From Haberlea rhodopensis (taxonomy: Eukaryota; Streptophyta; Magnoliopsida; Lamiales; Gesneriaceae), in assembly GCA_907163345.1 (NCBI GenBank), contig CAJQUN010000003.1:7854821-7918820 (forward strand): 64,000 nt of DNA. The letters run 5' to 3'. Positions 22,979 to 34,755 of the stretch are shown here, piece after piece (positions within the stretch are counted from its first letter, which is position 1; each line of letters starts with the position of its first letter). A program made the translations under genes and the position numbers. Under the pieces are notes generated by a model. The model was not told the origin of the DNA. It worked only from the letters and a program-made list of their open reading frames with translations, and ran no database searches.

Positions 22979-25900
22979 ATGGACAAGAATATATTGCCTA
23001 TGGAAGAAAGTCGTTGGAGAAGTGATTATGCCGCTTCTGCGGCGAAGCCTATAGGGTCACTTGTTCAAATCAACTCGATAGCTATAGACCTTAGTAGCGC
23101 TGCTGAAGAGATTGAGTCACCAGCACATGAACATTTTTCAATACGGTAAGTCTTTTTGGCTATATTTATATGCATGCATATTCTTGCTAAATTCTTTCTC
23201 AGTTGGCACTGTGGAGGTTGGTTGATTTGAAATCTTTTCTAGTCGATGTTTCTATGGTTTGTATCTGCAGTCGTATTGCACACCCACATGATAAATGTTT
23301 TCTAACATATCTAATATTTTTCTATTATGATTAATTCAGTGTAGAGAGTTGTTTAAAACTATGTAATGGATGAAGGAAGATATATGGTGGGTGGAAACAT
23401 GTTTGTCTATCATTGACATAGTCCTTTGTGTTTCTTTTTTCTTTTTTCTCTTTTTAAAGGGGATCAACTCCTACCCCACGTGACTCTCGATCGCACGACC
23501 TTGAGCCTTGGTAGTCTTGTGCCTTTCCAACTGGCTACATCACTTCGTCAACATAGTCCTTTGTGTTAAAAGTGTTGAGCGCCCCACCTTTTCCAATCTT
23601 TGATAGGTGATACTAATACATTTTGCATTGCTAATGTCAACAACAATGGTTATCTGTGTAATACGCAGCATGGAAGGTTCTTAAGTTTGAGATAAAATGT
23701 CTGCATATGTATGACTTGTGCTCAGATTCAATCCTGGCAGATCTCGGGTTGATTTTGTTCGATTCCTATTGATTTATGGTTTCACGGTTGGCCATTGAGT
23801 TATATTTTAGCCCGTTAAATCACTGTTTTCTCATAATAACAAGCTACTTTTCGAGGGTTGTATATTTTTGAAAAGAGTACAACAAATGGAGAGCATTCAT
23901 TATCTATTCTCGATGCAGTGGCTTTGTTTCCGAAATGAGGAAAAAGAATTTGAAGAGTTGCTCCTTATTTGCTTCAGAATGTAATCTATTAGATAGTCTT
24001 CCTACGTTATATGTACCCAAATTTCGCTGGTGGCACTGCTCAAATTGCATCCCAGAGATTGCCGCTGAGTGGACGACACTAGAAATGGTATTGGCAGACA
24101 GAAGTCTTGCTGGTACGAGTTCTTGTAAGAATGTTGATGGAGGAGATGGCTTATTCTCATACAACAGAAAGAAAACTGGTAAACAATTAGATTTGAAATT
24201 TAATTGCCTATAATATACGATCATGCATTTTTTGGTCAATAATTTGTAAATAACACTGGGCCGTGTATGATTTTATGTTTGCTTTGTGTTAATCCCCTAC
24301 CTTTCAAGGAAATAAAAATGGACCAAGAGAATATGAAGATAATCATGAAGACAATGAGCCAAGTAATAATATCATGAATTCTAATCCACGGCGGGATGAG
24401 GGGCATAAAGCCGCAACATATAAGTGTTGTTATCATGGAAGCCTTGTATAGTTAGCTATTTCTTAAGCCAATCTATTTCACTGGCTTCCTTTTTCCCCAT
24501 GGTTTGTAACATCCAGTTTACCATGCAGGCAGCAAAGATAAAACAGATGTCCGAATCAAAGAAGGTGGAAATTTGTACTCTAATATAACAGAAACTGATC
24601 CATTGCAGGTTCAAGAAGTAGACGCAAATTCTGCAGGTAACTTGAAAACGTTGTGAATTTCATTGAATAACTCATGATTTTTTCTGTCAAAAATATTTTC
24701 TTGACAAGGGCATTTTTAACTTCCGTGACAGAAGCTTATGATGAGCCATATAATGCATCATCGGGAAGCAATGGCGCACTTAGTACTGTGCCACACCGGA
24801 GAAAACCAAAGTTGCGTTCCTTAGCTGATATAATGGAGGAGGAAAGAAATTTAACAAATGATCAGAGAACAAGATCCGTGTCATCCAATGGAATACAGGT
24901 TACATCTACTGGGATGGAAGCAATTTTAGCTCCTATGCGACAGCTAGACATCCTTTCCAACATTTCAAAAGGCGCTCGAAGTCCTCCAAGAAAAAGAAAG
25001 ATAGCCCTTGTGGAAGACAAAGAACCTTTGAAGATCAAATACCCAAATGGCACACCTAAACGGTTCAGGGGCCTTATGCTAGACGGTGGTAGAATTCATA
25101 GTAGAGTTGAAACTTCTGATTCAGAATCAGGAGGGGATGCATCCACACGATTGAGTTTTCAACTTGCTTCGAAGGCTCAACGGATCAAGGCCAAGAAAGG
25201 TAAGGCCCTGGATATGAACAAAAAAACAAGGTCGATCGTTATTGACAATGGATCAGTGATACTACAAGAGGTTCCAAAGACATATGATGCAAATTCAATG
25301 AAAGATGTTGCTGCTGACACTGGTATATATAGACCGGGACATGTTCCTTCTACATTTGTGGAAGTAGGACCATACATCCGGAGTTCTCTACCTGCACAAC
25401 TAATGGAGACAAACTCTGATCCTTCAAATTGTAAAAGCCCTGAAGTTGAAGCTGGCCACAACCCTTTTACCCCTCCTGGGAAAAGCATTATTGGAGAATG
25501 CAATATCAAAGCGAAAATGGGATTGGACCTTTCACTCAACAGCTTTATAGATTTTGAAAGGAACTCCAACAATCAATATTCTTTCAGGCAGCATAGGGGA
25601 ATTCCCGATCTCAATGAGTCATTTGGGCAGAAAACAGATATGATGCAAGGGATGCAATTGAAGAATCTTTTTGAGGAGAGGAGTTTGCCTCGGCATAATA
25701 CTTTGGTATGTAAACTGTCTTCGAGTGACCATAAGAAGTCCTGCCATTTGCATGGTAGTTGGACGCTAAACGTATGCTTATGAAATTTCCTGGAATTTTG
25801 TAATTTTTAAGAAATTGTCTTTTTAGGATCATGTGCTGGGCAATTATTCTTCCCCCCAGTCTTTGACTATTTTTGAAGCTTTTGTGTTTCGGGCTGATTG

Positions 25901-27746
25901 CCTGACATTTGACTTGAAATTTAGATGTTGACATCAAAATAGCGCCTCATACATATTTTTTCCCAAAGTTCACTTGTTTAACTAATTTTGGTTGTTTTAG
26001 TACAGTAGGGATGCAGGTTTTCTCCTATATGTTTAACAGTCATTCTACCAGTTAACTGCTGGTTGGAGTCAAATGCTGAGTCTCCTGTTTAAGCCTCTGA
26101 GTATCCTCTTGGAAAATGTTATCATTTTTCGTCTCACAGAAGTTAGTTTATTCTATTTTTTGCATGAGATCTTTGTACGGTAATATGAGCAAGTCGCGTA
26201 GATAATTGTGTTTTTAACAATGGTTCTTGATGTTTTTTTTTTCAAAATTTTCTTATGACTTGAATAATGCCCCAATAGAGGAAGCATAAGAAAGAAAGAA
26301 AAGAAAGCTAGGATTCATTTATAGTTGTGTGCTTTCCCAATCTTATATTGCATGTTGCTGTTTGGTCTGTCCTAGCAAAGTAGAGTTCACATGTATCATT
26401 TTTGTTCAGTTATGTTTAACTGATCAATATTTCTGTTAATTTTCCAGGACATCTCTACTTCTCTAAATAAAGAAACAGCCACAGAAGGCAAAAGACAATT
26501 GGGAGTTTACGAGTCGCCAACTGTTCAAAGTGTAGATAAGAACATAGAACTTCGAGGGGGCTCAGACGAAATGGAAATAATCGAACTATTGGCCAAGAAT
26601 AAACGTGATAAGGAACTTGGAAATTTAAGGAAACATATCACATCTGTGGGAATCAACAGTTCTATCCCAGGGGCGCCTTTTCTTTATGCAGATGGATGTC
26701 ATAGGATGATTAATTTTCCTCTGAGCAATGCAAGAACTGGTGTCCCTGTTGCAAGTGGCAACATATATATTGGCCAGAGTATTCCTGTAACCTTCCCTCA
26801 TTTGAACCAGTATCAAATGGACATGAGCAAACTGGATGAAAGGCAATTCAAACTTGTAACTCCGTTTACACCGAGTCAACAGAGGAAACCACAATATTTG
26901 ACTTCAGGTTCCATCATATCCGGTTCAAGACCTCGTGAAGTACCAGATCTGTTGTGGCCTCCTAGACGAGAAAATATACCATGTCATCGCATTCCTCCGA
27001 ATAGCATGGGAGTGTATTCATTTTCTGACCAGTGCCACAAGGGAAAGACCATCAGTGATATAAAGGGTGGAGAGGGAAGAATTGGGTCGAGCCCAAAATC
27101 AGTAGGGTCTTTAGATCCCCACTCGAATGATACAATTCCAGCCATGCAACTGCTGTCTTTAATGGATCAGGGAATCGTGTCGGGTTCTTCAATAAAAGTG
27201 AGCCAAAAACATTTTCTTGATAAACCCTTCTCGCCTTGCAACCACCACCCACGGCTGAATGGGAACGAGAACCAGAATCTCCTCGGTGGATCTATCTTTT
27301 CACAAAATAACCAGAAACCTTTACATCATGGTGTTTGTTGTCCTGGTGAAAGCTCGAAGAAGGCTTCATCCCATGTACAAGGTATTATCTTGAATTCCTC
27401 AAAGTTTTCTAGTGCGCATTACCAAATTTCTGAAAGTGACGTTTTTTTAGTCGGTCAAGTACCTTCTGAGCCGAAGAACTCGAAGGCCATTTTCTCGGGG
27501 AGGCTTAGTGATCTTGTAACTCAACCATCGAAAAATAATCCAGCATTGGGTATTTGCATTCTTAACCGGAACCCGGCTGACTTTAGTATTCCTGATTCAA
27601 GAAACGAGTATACCATAAGTGCAAAAGATCTGAAACGTAGAAATTTGAATGCTTCAAAAGAAAGGTCGCGTACAGTGAATCTGGGAAGTAAGAAGAGACC
27701 GTGGGTGAGAAAGAATGGTTTTGCCAAAGAGAACTCCAAGAAATAG
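22979..27746 (+). CDS. EMF1: EMBRYONIC FLOWER 1-like Polycomb protein
   Basis: Plant-specific Polycomb component that represses flowering and seed genes in vegetative tissue, acting in the nucleus with PRC2/PRC1. Six coding exons: 22979-23145, 23919-24178, 24309-24423, 24533-24636, 24732-25705 and 26448-27746. They sum to 2919 nt, that is 972 aa and a stop, with frame kept at every junction. Landmarks are INSIAIDLSSAAEEIE near the N terminus, PKFRWWHCSNC at about residues 88-98, a basic stretch SPPRKRKI near 300 (likely NLS), an LxxLL-like AMQLLSLMD near 771, and C-terminal ILNRNPADFSIPD. Arabidopsis EMF1 is about 1100 aa, so this is somewhat shorter but has both conserved ends. Splice sites are canonical GT-AG. 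The exon at 24309-24423 with acceptor at 24533 is the least certain junction. It appears intact. Confidence 0.92.
23433..23550 (-). mobile_element. tRNA-derived SINE in an EMF1 intron
   Basis: A 118-bp insertion flanked by a 17-bp perfect direct repeat ACATAGTCCTTTGTGTT (23416-23432 and 23551-23567). On the minus strand it starts with a tRNA-like A-box (TAGCCAGTTGG), has a B-box-like stretch (AAGGTCGTGCGATCGAGAGT), and ends in an A-rich tail, seen as the T-rich run at 23433-23458. Long target duplication, tRNA head and A-rich tail together define a SINE. It lies inside the intron between the first two coding exons. Confidence 0.8.
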
Positions 27747-27866
27747 AGAAATATACATTGGTATTTTATGCTTTGCTCCCTGATGAACTGCGACATGATT
27801 TGGTGTTTTCTGTTGTGGGATGATTTACATTGTATTAAATAAGCTGATATACCTATTCAGGCGTCT

Positions 27867-27872
27867 AATAAA
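27867..27872 (+). terminator. polyadenylation signal AATAAA
   Basis: AATAAA about 120 bp after the EMF1 stop codon, in a T-rich 3' region, is a plausible near-upstream element for poly(A) addition. Confidence 0.5.
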
Positions 27873-27889
27873 ATGTACACAACTTTAAA

Positions 27890-29654
27890 TTATGGCAACC
27901 TCTGTAATTCGGAAACTACCTCGCAACTCAAAGTTACACATCTGGAAATTATATCAACTAGTGTGCTTCCATTGTTATCTGCTAGAATGCAGTCCAGCTC
28001 AAGTTAGCATTTCAAATGAGATTTAAAAAAAAAAACATATCTATAAAACTAATATTGAGATAAGTTTACAAATTAACTATATTAATTCTACAAACTAAAA
28101 TTATTATGGCCAAGTGCTGATCTGTTTTGCTGATGATCTTTCTAACACCTAAATATAGGAACATACAGCTCCCACGGAAGACCTCCTGATGATGAGCTTT
28201 GTCGAGCTCTCATCTCATCTCAGCAAAGGGCTTCTCGAATCAGATCTTAAATTTATTCGTTTTGTCTCACATGATCTTTATAAGAGTTTTTAAATTAAAT
28301 TTTATATCCGAACTTCTGATATTGGGAACGCTTAAATAGGATAACAAGATAATTTGTGAGATTTTTTATCATTATATAATCCGAGAAAACTTTTAAGTTT
28401 AAATAGTTTGTAGATTTAGCAACACACTGTTTCCCCAACATTATCCATCTTTCTTTATACATAAACTTTAGCTTATTGTTTTTATTTACTTGAATATTCG
28501 TTTTCTTCTAGGAATGAATTAGTGTGAAAAACAAGTGTAGACCTCCAAGTCCAGTGTTCATGGACTTGTGAGGATTTAATTTGAATTTTTAAATGTGTGG
28601 TCTTTTTCTTTTTCTAATAAATGTTAGTAAGTCTCTCAAAAGACACAATGAACTATACGATCTAGCCAAACACGAGTCAATGAAGCGGAAGAAGTTCTTT
28701 ATTGGTGGAGACGTGATGCCCATAAAAACAATCAAGCAATAGGGACCAAACCAGAGGCGATACCAAGGGGTAGCTAGCCTGGTTTTCGGCCCAAGCTAGA
28801 CATCCCATGGATCCCCGAGCTTAGTTTAATTTAAAAATTATAATTTTTTTAAAAATCTAATCTTATTATATATTCATATAGTCTAATTTTTTTAAAATTT
28901 TTAAACCAAACCTACTTGGATTTAGCCAAATTTATTTTTAATTTTTTATTAAAAAATTTGGTTTATAATTCTTTAGCAAATTTTAGGCTTGTTATGGCTC
29001 CACTTATATTTAAAGAATTATTTTAAATAATATTTTAAGACTTTTAATAATATTAAGTTAATACCATAAAGCAATATTTAAAAATGAATTCTCCAAAATC
29101 AATATATAAAGTTATAACTGGCATAATTAAAGAGAAGTTTGATCGTGTAATTTAGCAAATGCAAAAAATGACAAAAATTTATTTATAATTATTTTCAAAA
29201 TAAGATTTGAGAAAGTCATTGGTCGATAAATTTCATTAAATTGCAATAATATATCTGATACATGTGCATGAGCATAATATATATTTTAATAATTTACCGT
29301 AAAAATTATTTGATTTTTAATGTATCAAACTTTTAGACAATATTATTATTAATACAAATTTGGTTAACAAATTGGTCTAATCAACAATTTTTTTAATATT
29401 ACATTTAATTTAGCCCTCCACACCTACAAAATCGCGACAAACAAACAATAGAAACATGTTTGTAGAGATAAGTAGAGGCAAATGTTGATATCTTCGCATG
29501 CGACAAGCATGTTCATCATGTCTATGGTATCAAAATTCCACAATTATTAACAGCTATATGTTCAGATTTTATGGTTTTTGTAAATGCATAACTTCTAGAA
29601 CTATATATGCCAAAATTAAAGGATTTTATTCGTTATAAAAACATAATCTTGGCA
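27890..29654. other. intergenic, no gene seen
   Basis: AT-rich. Around 28745-28815 there is a GC-richer phrase (GGGGTAGCTAGCCTGG, GGCCCAAGCTAGACATCCC) that looks like a fragment of a dispersed plant repeat, but no ends could be defined. Confidence 0.5.
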
Positions 29655-30705
29655 TGAATTGTGGTACTCAAAAAAAGAACATAAAGATAAATTTAGGCCA
29701 AGATACTCCAGAATTAAAGATAGTAATTCTAATCCTAAGCAAAGCAATTTCGGAGAGATTGGAGTCAGGCCAACAATCATGTGATTTACTTTCCTATTCT
29801 TAGCAATTGTACGAGCGTAGCTTCTTAATTTTATGCTTAAATACAAGCACTTGCTCTTTATCTTGTAATCGAAGCATTATAACAAAGAAATAGTAATGAT
29901 GTGTTCATGTTCGAATAAATATACTGTGCTTTAAATTTCTTCTTGGTATCAGAGCATGTACCCTAGCTGCCACGAGCGGCTTTAGCCAAAGCCAGCCGCC
30001 GCAAGCCGAAATCCAAGCTTCCGCACAAATCATTGTCGCAGTACTAGTTGCGACGATCAACGACAAAAACCACAAAGCATTACTGCAGCGCAAACATTGC
30101 TGCAATACCAGTCACCAACAAAGCAGTGCACAATGTACACAAACCATTATTGCAGCGCAAATATTGTTGCAGTACAAGTCGTTGACAAAGCAGCGCACAA
30201 AAACATCAAACCATTGCTGCAGCATCAAACCATTGTTGTGGCACCAACTCCGAACCATTGCTGCAGTATCAGTAGCCGATACAAAGGTGGAAAAAAACTC
30301 CAAACCATTGCTACAGCAGCAACACCAACCACCACCTCCTCGCCCTGAAGCTCAGTTGCCGCACAAGCCGCGAGCAAACATGTTGAGTTGGACTATCATT
30401 TTGACAAACTGTGCCTCCAACCCCGCATGAATTGTGCCACTCAAAAAAATAAAATAAAGATAAATTTAGGCCAAGATACTCCATAATCAAAGAAAGCAAT
30501 TCTAATCCTAAGCAAGACAATCTCGGAGAGATTGGAGTCAGTGACATCAGTCATGCAATTTACTTTCCTATTCTTAGCAATTGTATGAGCTTAGCTTCAT
30601 AATTTTATGCTTAAATACAAGCACTTGCTCTTTATCTTGTAACCGAAGCATTATAACAAAGAAATAGAAATGCCTTACAAATGTAATGTGCTTTAAATTT
30701 CTTCT
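29655..30705 (+). mobile_element. TRIM-like non-autonomous LTR element
   Basis: About 1.05 kb. Two direct repeats, 29655-29943 and 30428-30705, share long blocks such as TAAATTTAGGCCAAGATACT, GGAGAGATTGGAGTCAG and TACAAGCACTTGCTCTTTAT, and enclose 484 bp. The left copy is followed at once by TGGTATCAGAGC (29944-29955), a tRNA-Met primer site, so the direction is plus. The interior encodes no retroviral domain and instead holds imperfect repeats of CATTGCTGCAGC. This small size and structure fit a terminal-repeat retrotransposon in miniature. The LTR copies are clearly diverged, so it is not recent. ATAAT occurs at 29643-29647 and 30706-30710, but the left one leaves 7 unexplained bases, so it is only a tentative target duplication. 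Confidence 0.72.
30060..30325 (+). repeat. imperfect CATTGCTGCAGC repeats inside the TRIM-like element
   Basis: About seven imperfect units of the form ACCATTGCTGCAGC, separated by 15-30 bp, with phrases AACCATTGCTGCAGTATC and GCATTACTGCAGCGC. Frames across them give Gln/Cys/His-rich low-complexity peptides, which I take as non-coding. Confidence 0.65.
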
Positions 30706-31456
30706 ATAATAAAGACTACTTTAGTTTAAATATGAGATCTCGAATCCAAATCAGACCATAATAGCACTCATAAATCGCTTGTCGTGGACTAAGGCATAGA
30801 TAGATGCTGGAAAGAAAAAGCTTCATATAGTCTTGAGATAAATATTTATGATACAAACAACTCTACTTGTAAGGTAATATTATTCAAAAAAATACAAATA
30901 TTGGCTACTTTGTTCCCTTGTGCTTTGTTTAAATTTAAGTTCCAATTTAATCATTTCATGCAAATTATATAATATATTGTTTCATGATACTGATGATATT
31001 TAATCGTTTTGATATCTGTGATGATTGAGTTGCAGATATAATCTTACTTACTCAGTTGTTGAGGTTGGTTTTGATCATAATTGACGGTTCCATTTATAAC
31101 AATATTATTATTATTATTTATGTTGTATTAAGCTCGTCTTGATTTTTAGGTCTACCACAATCAAACTTAGTCGTTGTCGTTGTATTCATTTCATTTCGTA
31201 TATATGTAAGTTTTGCTCAAGCATAAGTACTACTGATAGTAAAAATATGACTTTTTTATTTTAAAACAAACATTTAGGTGGTAAAATTGTGGTAAGAGTT
31301 TTGTCAACAGGAATAATTTCAAACCTCAATTCCTATAGAGTGGGGGGGCCATCAATATCTTATTGTTTGGGTCTCAAAAATAACATAGAAAATGACAACA
31401 CGAGGGAGTAAAAGTAGCTTAAATGTGAAAAGGAAAATGTTTATTGGCATTCTCTT
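30706..31456. other. intergenic, no gene seen
   Basis: AT-rich, ending at the CATTCTCTT target sequence of the MULE (31448-31456). No coding signal was recognised. Confidence 0.55.
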
Positions 31457-31600
31457 GGGTTTTTTAACTAAATATTCGATTTTAAAAAATAATTTAACAA
31501 TTTAACCGAATTTTTTTTTTTATTATCAAACTAACCTAAGTCGCCATGTGAGATGGCGACTTCAACTGAAGTCGCCATCTCACATGGCGACTTTAACAAA
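31457..31600 (+). repeat. MULE left terminal inverted repeat
   Basis: Starts GGGTTTTTTAACTAAATATT and runs through an AT-rich half into ACTAACCTAAGTCGCC and the first two palindromes. It aligns with the reverse complement of the right end, with scattered changes in the outer AT-rich part and near identity in the inner part. Confidence 0.9.
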
Positions 31601-31802
31601 AAAATTTTTTTTTTATGATATCGCCATCTGAGTTGGCGACATCAATATAATTTATTGATGTCGCCATCTCAGTTGGCGACATCTATTTAATTTATATGGA
31701 TGTCGCCATCTGAGATGGCGACACCATTAAATTATATTGATGTCGCCAACTCAGTTGGCGACATCAATAATATTTATTGGTGTCGCCATCTCAGATGGCG
31801 AC
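31540..31802. repeat. left palindrome array of the MULE
   Basis: Seven 21-bp palindromes start at 31540, 31571, 31620, 31660, 31702, 31742 and 31782. Each has arms close to GTCGCCATCT and AGATGGCGAC around one central base, with AT-rich spacers. After the first pair the period is about 40 bp. The first pair (31540-31591) forms a perfect dyad with 25-bp arms and a 2-base centre. Confidence 0.95.
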
Positions 31803-31966
31803 ACCAATGAATTATAACCTAAAAACAACACGCCGCCGCACCATTTCTCTTCTTCTTCGTTTCTTGTTGCGTTCTTCAGCTCTTTTGCAAAATCTTTCAT
31901 CCGTTCGTTCTCAAATTTTCTTCCTAACATTTCTGCAAAAATCAAGCCATTTCCAAAATATTTAAG

Positions 31967-32240
31967 GTAAGCTTTTTAATTTTGTTATTTATGTATCGTA
32001 GATAAATTATGATTTTAATATATGTAGTGGGAGTATATTACTTGTTGGAGTATATTTTTGTGATGTGAAATATTAAAATTTAAGTTGACGAAGATGGAGG
32101 CGGCGACAGGCGGTGGTGTGGCCGGCGGTGGTGGCCGGCGGCGGCGACGGTGGCAGATGGTGGGCGGCGGCGGTGGGCGACAGACGGGTTGTTTTTGTAA
32201 TGTTGAGTTTAATGTTGTTAATTTTTGTATTATATTTCAG
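31967..32240 (+). other. probable 5' UTR intron of the PMD gene
   Basis: A donor AAG/GTAAGC at 31967 and an acceptor TATATTTCAG ending at 32240 lie just before the PMD start codon. This implies a spliced leader transcribed out of the left terminal repeat. A Gly/Arg-rich frame across the GGCGGTGGT stretch (32085-32190) is inside this intron and is not called. Confidence 0.55.
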
Positions 32241-32241
32241 G

Positions 32242-34579
32242 ATGGATCAAATGAGACAACCAGGCCCGGTTGACACACATCTTTTGTCGTTGCAGTCTAC
32301 ACATCGATCTGAGGATGTATGGGCAGGTGATATGGATAGTATACTTCGTGTGAGAAACCCAGATAGCTATTTTTGGGATATGTGTCCATTAGATATACGT
32401 GTTGTTAATTTATTGCACGTTATTGGATTTTATGGTATCTATAGGTGTGGTAAGATTGAACTTGACATGCACCTGATCACGGCTTTAGTTGAGAGATGGC
32501 GCCGTGAAACACACACGTTTCATTTTAGATCAGGAGAAGCGTCCATCACACTGCAAGACATTGCAGTAATATGGGCGTTGCCAGTAGATGGCATTGTAGT
32601 GTCGGGGATTGATATTGATAGGGCTCTACCCGATTGGCAAGAATATTGCCATACATATTTAGGTTTCTTACCAGCCATCACAGACCTTAAGGGCGCACGT
32701 TTGAAATTAGTTGCTTTGCATAATCATTTGCTGCTCAATCCATTGGATGAAAATAGTACAGCAGATGATGTTGTTAAGTTCACAAGGGGTTGTGCGTTAT
32801 TGATGTTAGGGGGGATTATGTGCCCTGATTCCTCAGGCAATTTTGTTAGATTATTATATTTACAAAAGTTGGAGGATATCGACTCTGCCAGTACATATAG
32901 TTGGGGCAGTGCTGTATTGGCATACTTATATCGTGAGTTGTGCACGTCATCAGAGAAAGGGAAAAAAGTTATAGGTGGTGCAGTGCAACTCTTACAGGTA
33001 AATAATATGTTTGTTTTTTTTAATATTTAAAATATGTTTCTGGTCAATCTAACTTGTGTTATTGATGTCACTACAATAAATGAGATTTGGGCATGGTCAC
33101 GAATCCCAAGTTTGACTCCGCAATTGGGTAGCGATAGATCTGATATTGGACCAATAATTGTCGGCCCAAACAATGTGTTACCTTCTGCTCCATATGGTGT
33201 GAGGTAGTACAAATATGCATTGTTTTATAATTGATCTTATGTGTGAATGCATTTAATAATTTATTTGAATATATACAGGTGGTCGTGTCATTTAATCTTT
33301 ACAGAAACTGGGAGTCATTCCATACGCATCATAAGGGACATCCTCGATGACCAGCCAGTAACTCAAGTAAGCATGTTGTTAAATTAATTTGTACAAAAAT
33401 ATACTCTTTTCATAGTATGTAAAAGCAATGTTGTTTTGCAGTTTAATTGGCAGCCGTACCCTGATGAGTACACTGAAGGAATCACTGAGTTGGGGACATA
33501 TAAGGGACCGTTGATTTTCTTCGACATAGTTGAAATGCAACGGTCTGATCGAGTACTGCGACAATTTGGGATGCTACAAGATATCCCAGAAGATCCACCA
33601 GCGGGGGATGAGGCGTTGCATAATGTTGGTAGAAGGGGAAATGTCAACATAAACTGGAGCACTAGGCATATAGCTCACATTCTTTGCTGGGAGAGGGCAA
33701 ATGATCTACGTGTCGACAGACCACGATTTACTGACGGTGGTTACTACGTTGTTGGCGGATACAGTGAGTGGTATGAACAAGTGACACGTAGATACATTGG
33801 GCGTCAAGAATACTTTGTACAGACAGGATATCAACATGGTGATGGCCCGGCATGGCAGCATGTGGTACGTTAATTACGTGAAATTTTAATTTTATATTTG
33901 TGTTTCGATGTATAAATTTTATATGGACATTTGTACTTTGCAGATTGAGCAGATGGAACAGTTATCTACAAGCTATGACCGACATCTGGCTGATGGAGTG
34001 CCTATTACGACAGAGTCGATGAGGCAACACAGGACTATGTTCGACAATGTGGTGCGAGTGGCTCGTGACCGACGAGACAGAAACTTCCCGCCATACAATG
34101 AAGTCCAGCCTGTTGATACACGACAGTTCCACGCAGGCACTCCATCTACGTGGACAGATATTGCAGGTCCATCTACGTGGACAGATATTGCAGGTCCATC
34201 TGCACATATGCAGACAGATATTGCAGGTCCATCCACGTGGACAGAGCCAGATATGACTACGGACTATTATATTCCTGTTCCTGTACAATCATATGATTTA
34301 TCTCCCTTCACGCCATATCCCCCCATGTCCACTCAACCCCAGTTCAGCAGCATGGGTACAGATGTCAGTCTTGGGTTTGCGACATATGCAGCTAGGACTT
34401 CACCTTTCGATGTCTCGCCCGTTCTATTCCCTCAGTTGACGCCAATACAGGAGCCTGCCAACACACCTGTGGCAAGGGAAAGGGGCGAAGAAGTCGTTCA
34501 ACAACGAAGAGTTAGAAGACAGACAAATCCTCCTCCTTGTGGTACGGGAGGAAATCTAGCTCCTCGTCGTCGTCGGTGA
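32242..34579 (+). CDS. plant mobile domain (PMD/MAIN-like) protein of the MULE
   Basis: Exons 32242-32997, 33085-33203, 33279-33366, 33442-33864 and 33944-34579 sum to 2022 nt, that is 673 aa and a stop, with frame kept throughout and canonical splice sites. Residues about 30-430 resemble the plant mobile domain (aminotransferase-like, MAIN/MAIL family): HTFHFRSGEASITLQDIA, VIWALPVDG, then IWAWSRIPSLTPQ and the FNWQPYPDEY segment. The C-terminal third is low-complexity, with three to four repeats of GPSTWTDIA and a basic Arg-rich end. Host PMD proteins MAIN and MAIL1 act in the nucleus in transposon silencing and genome stability; related domains occur in transposons. No catalytic activity is established for PMD. 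Its role in this element is unknown; an accessory or anti-silencing role is a guess. No premature stop is present. Confidence 0.85.
34136..34252 (+). repeat. tandem repeats inside the PMD gene
   Basis: Repeats of about 30 bp encode GPSTWTDIA and close variants (copies near 34142, 34172, 34211 and 34232, the third interrupted by AHMQ). They lie in the variable C-terminal part and probably expanded by slippage or unequal exchange. Confidence 0.85.
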
Positions 34580-34755
34580 AGTCATCATTATGTTGTAAAT
34601 AGTAACCGATTTTTATAGATTAAATTTGACAAAATGTTTGTTTCTTTGAGCATACATTCGACATACAATAATTTCGTAATTAAACGTACAATAATGTCAC
34701 AATAACGTAAAATCATTTACACAATAAACATACAATCAATTACACGTTCAAAAAT
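34580..34755. other. intergenic gap between convergent MULE genes
   Basis: 176 bp of AT-rich DNA shared by the two 3' ends. It must carry the polyadenylation signals of both genes, and their 3' transcripts could overlap here. Confidence 0.6.

Noticed and set aside
28180..28240. Possible hammerhead core (CTGATGATGAG)
   Set aside because: No matching stems or GAAA segment in the right place.
29655..30705. Retrozyme (hammerhead-ribozyme LTR element)
   Set aside because: The size fits, but no CTGATGA with a following GAAA core was seen in either LTR.
32085..32273. Gly/Arg-rich small protein before the PMD gene
   Set aside because: It falls within a likely leader intron and is made by a GGCGGTGGT-type repeat.
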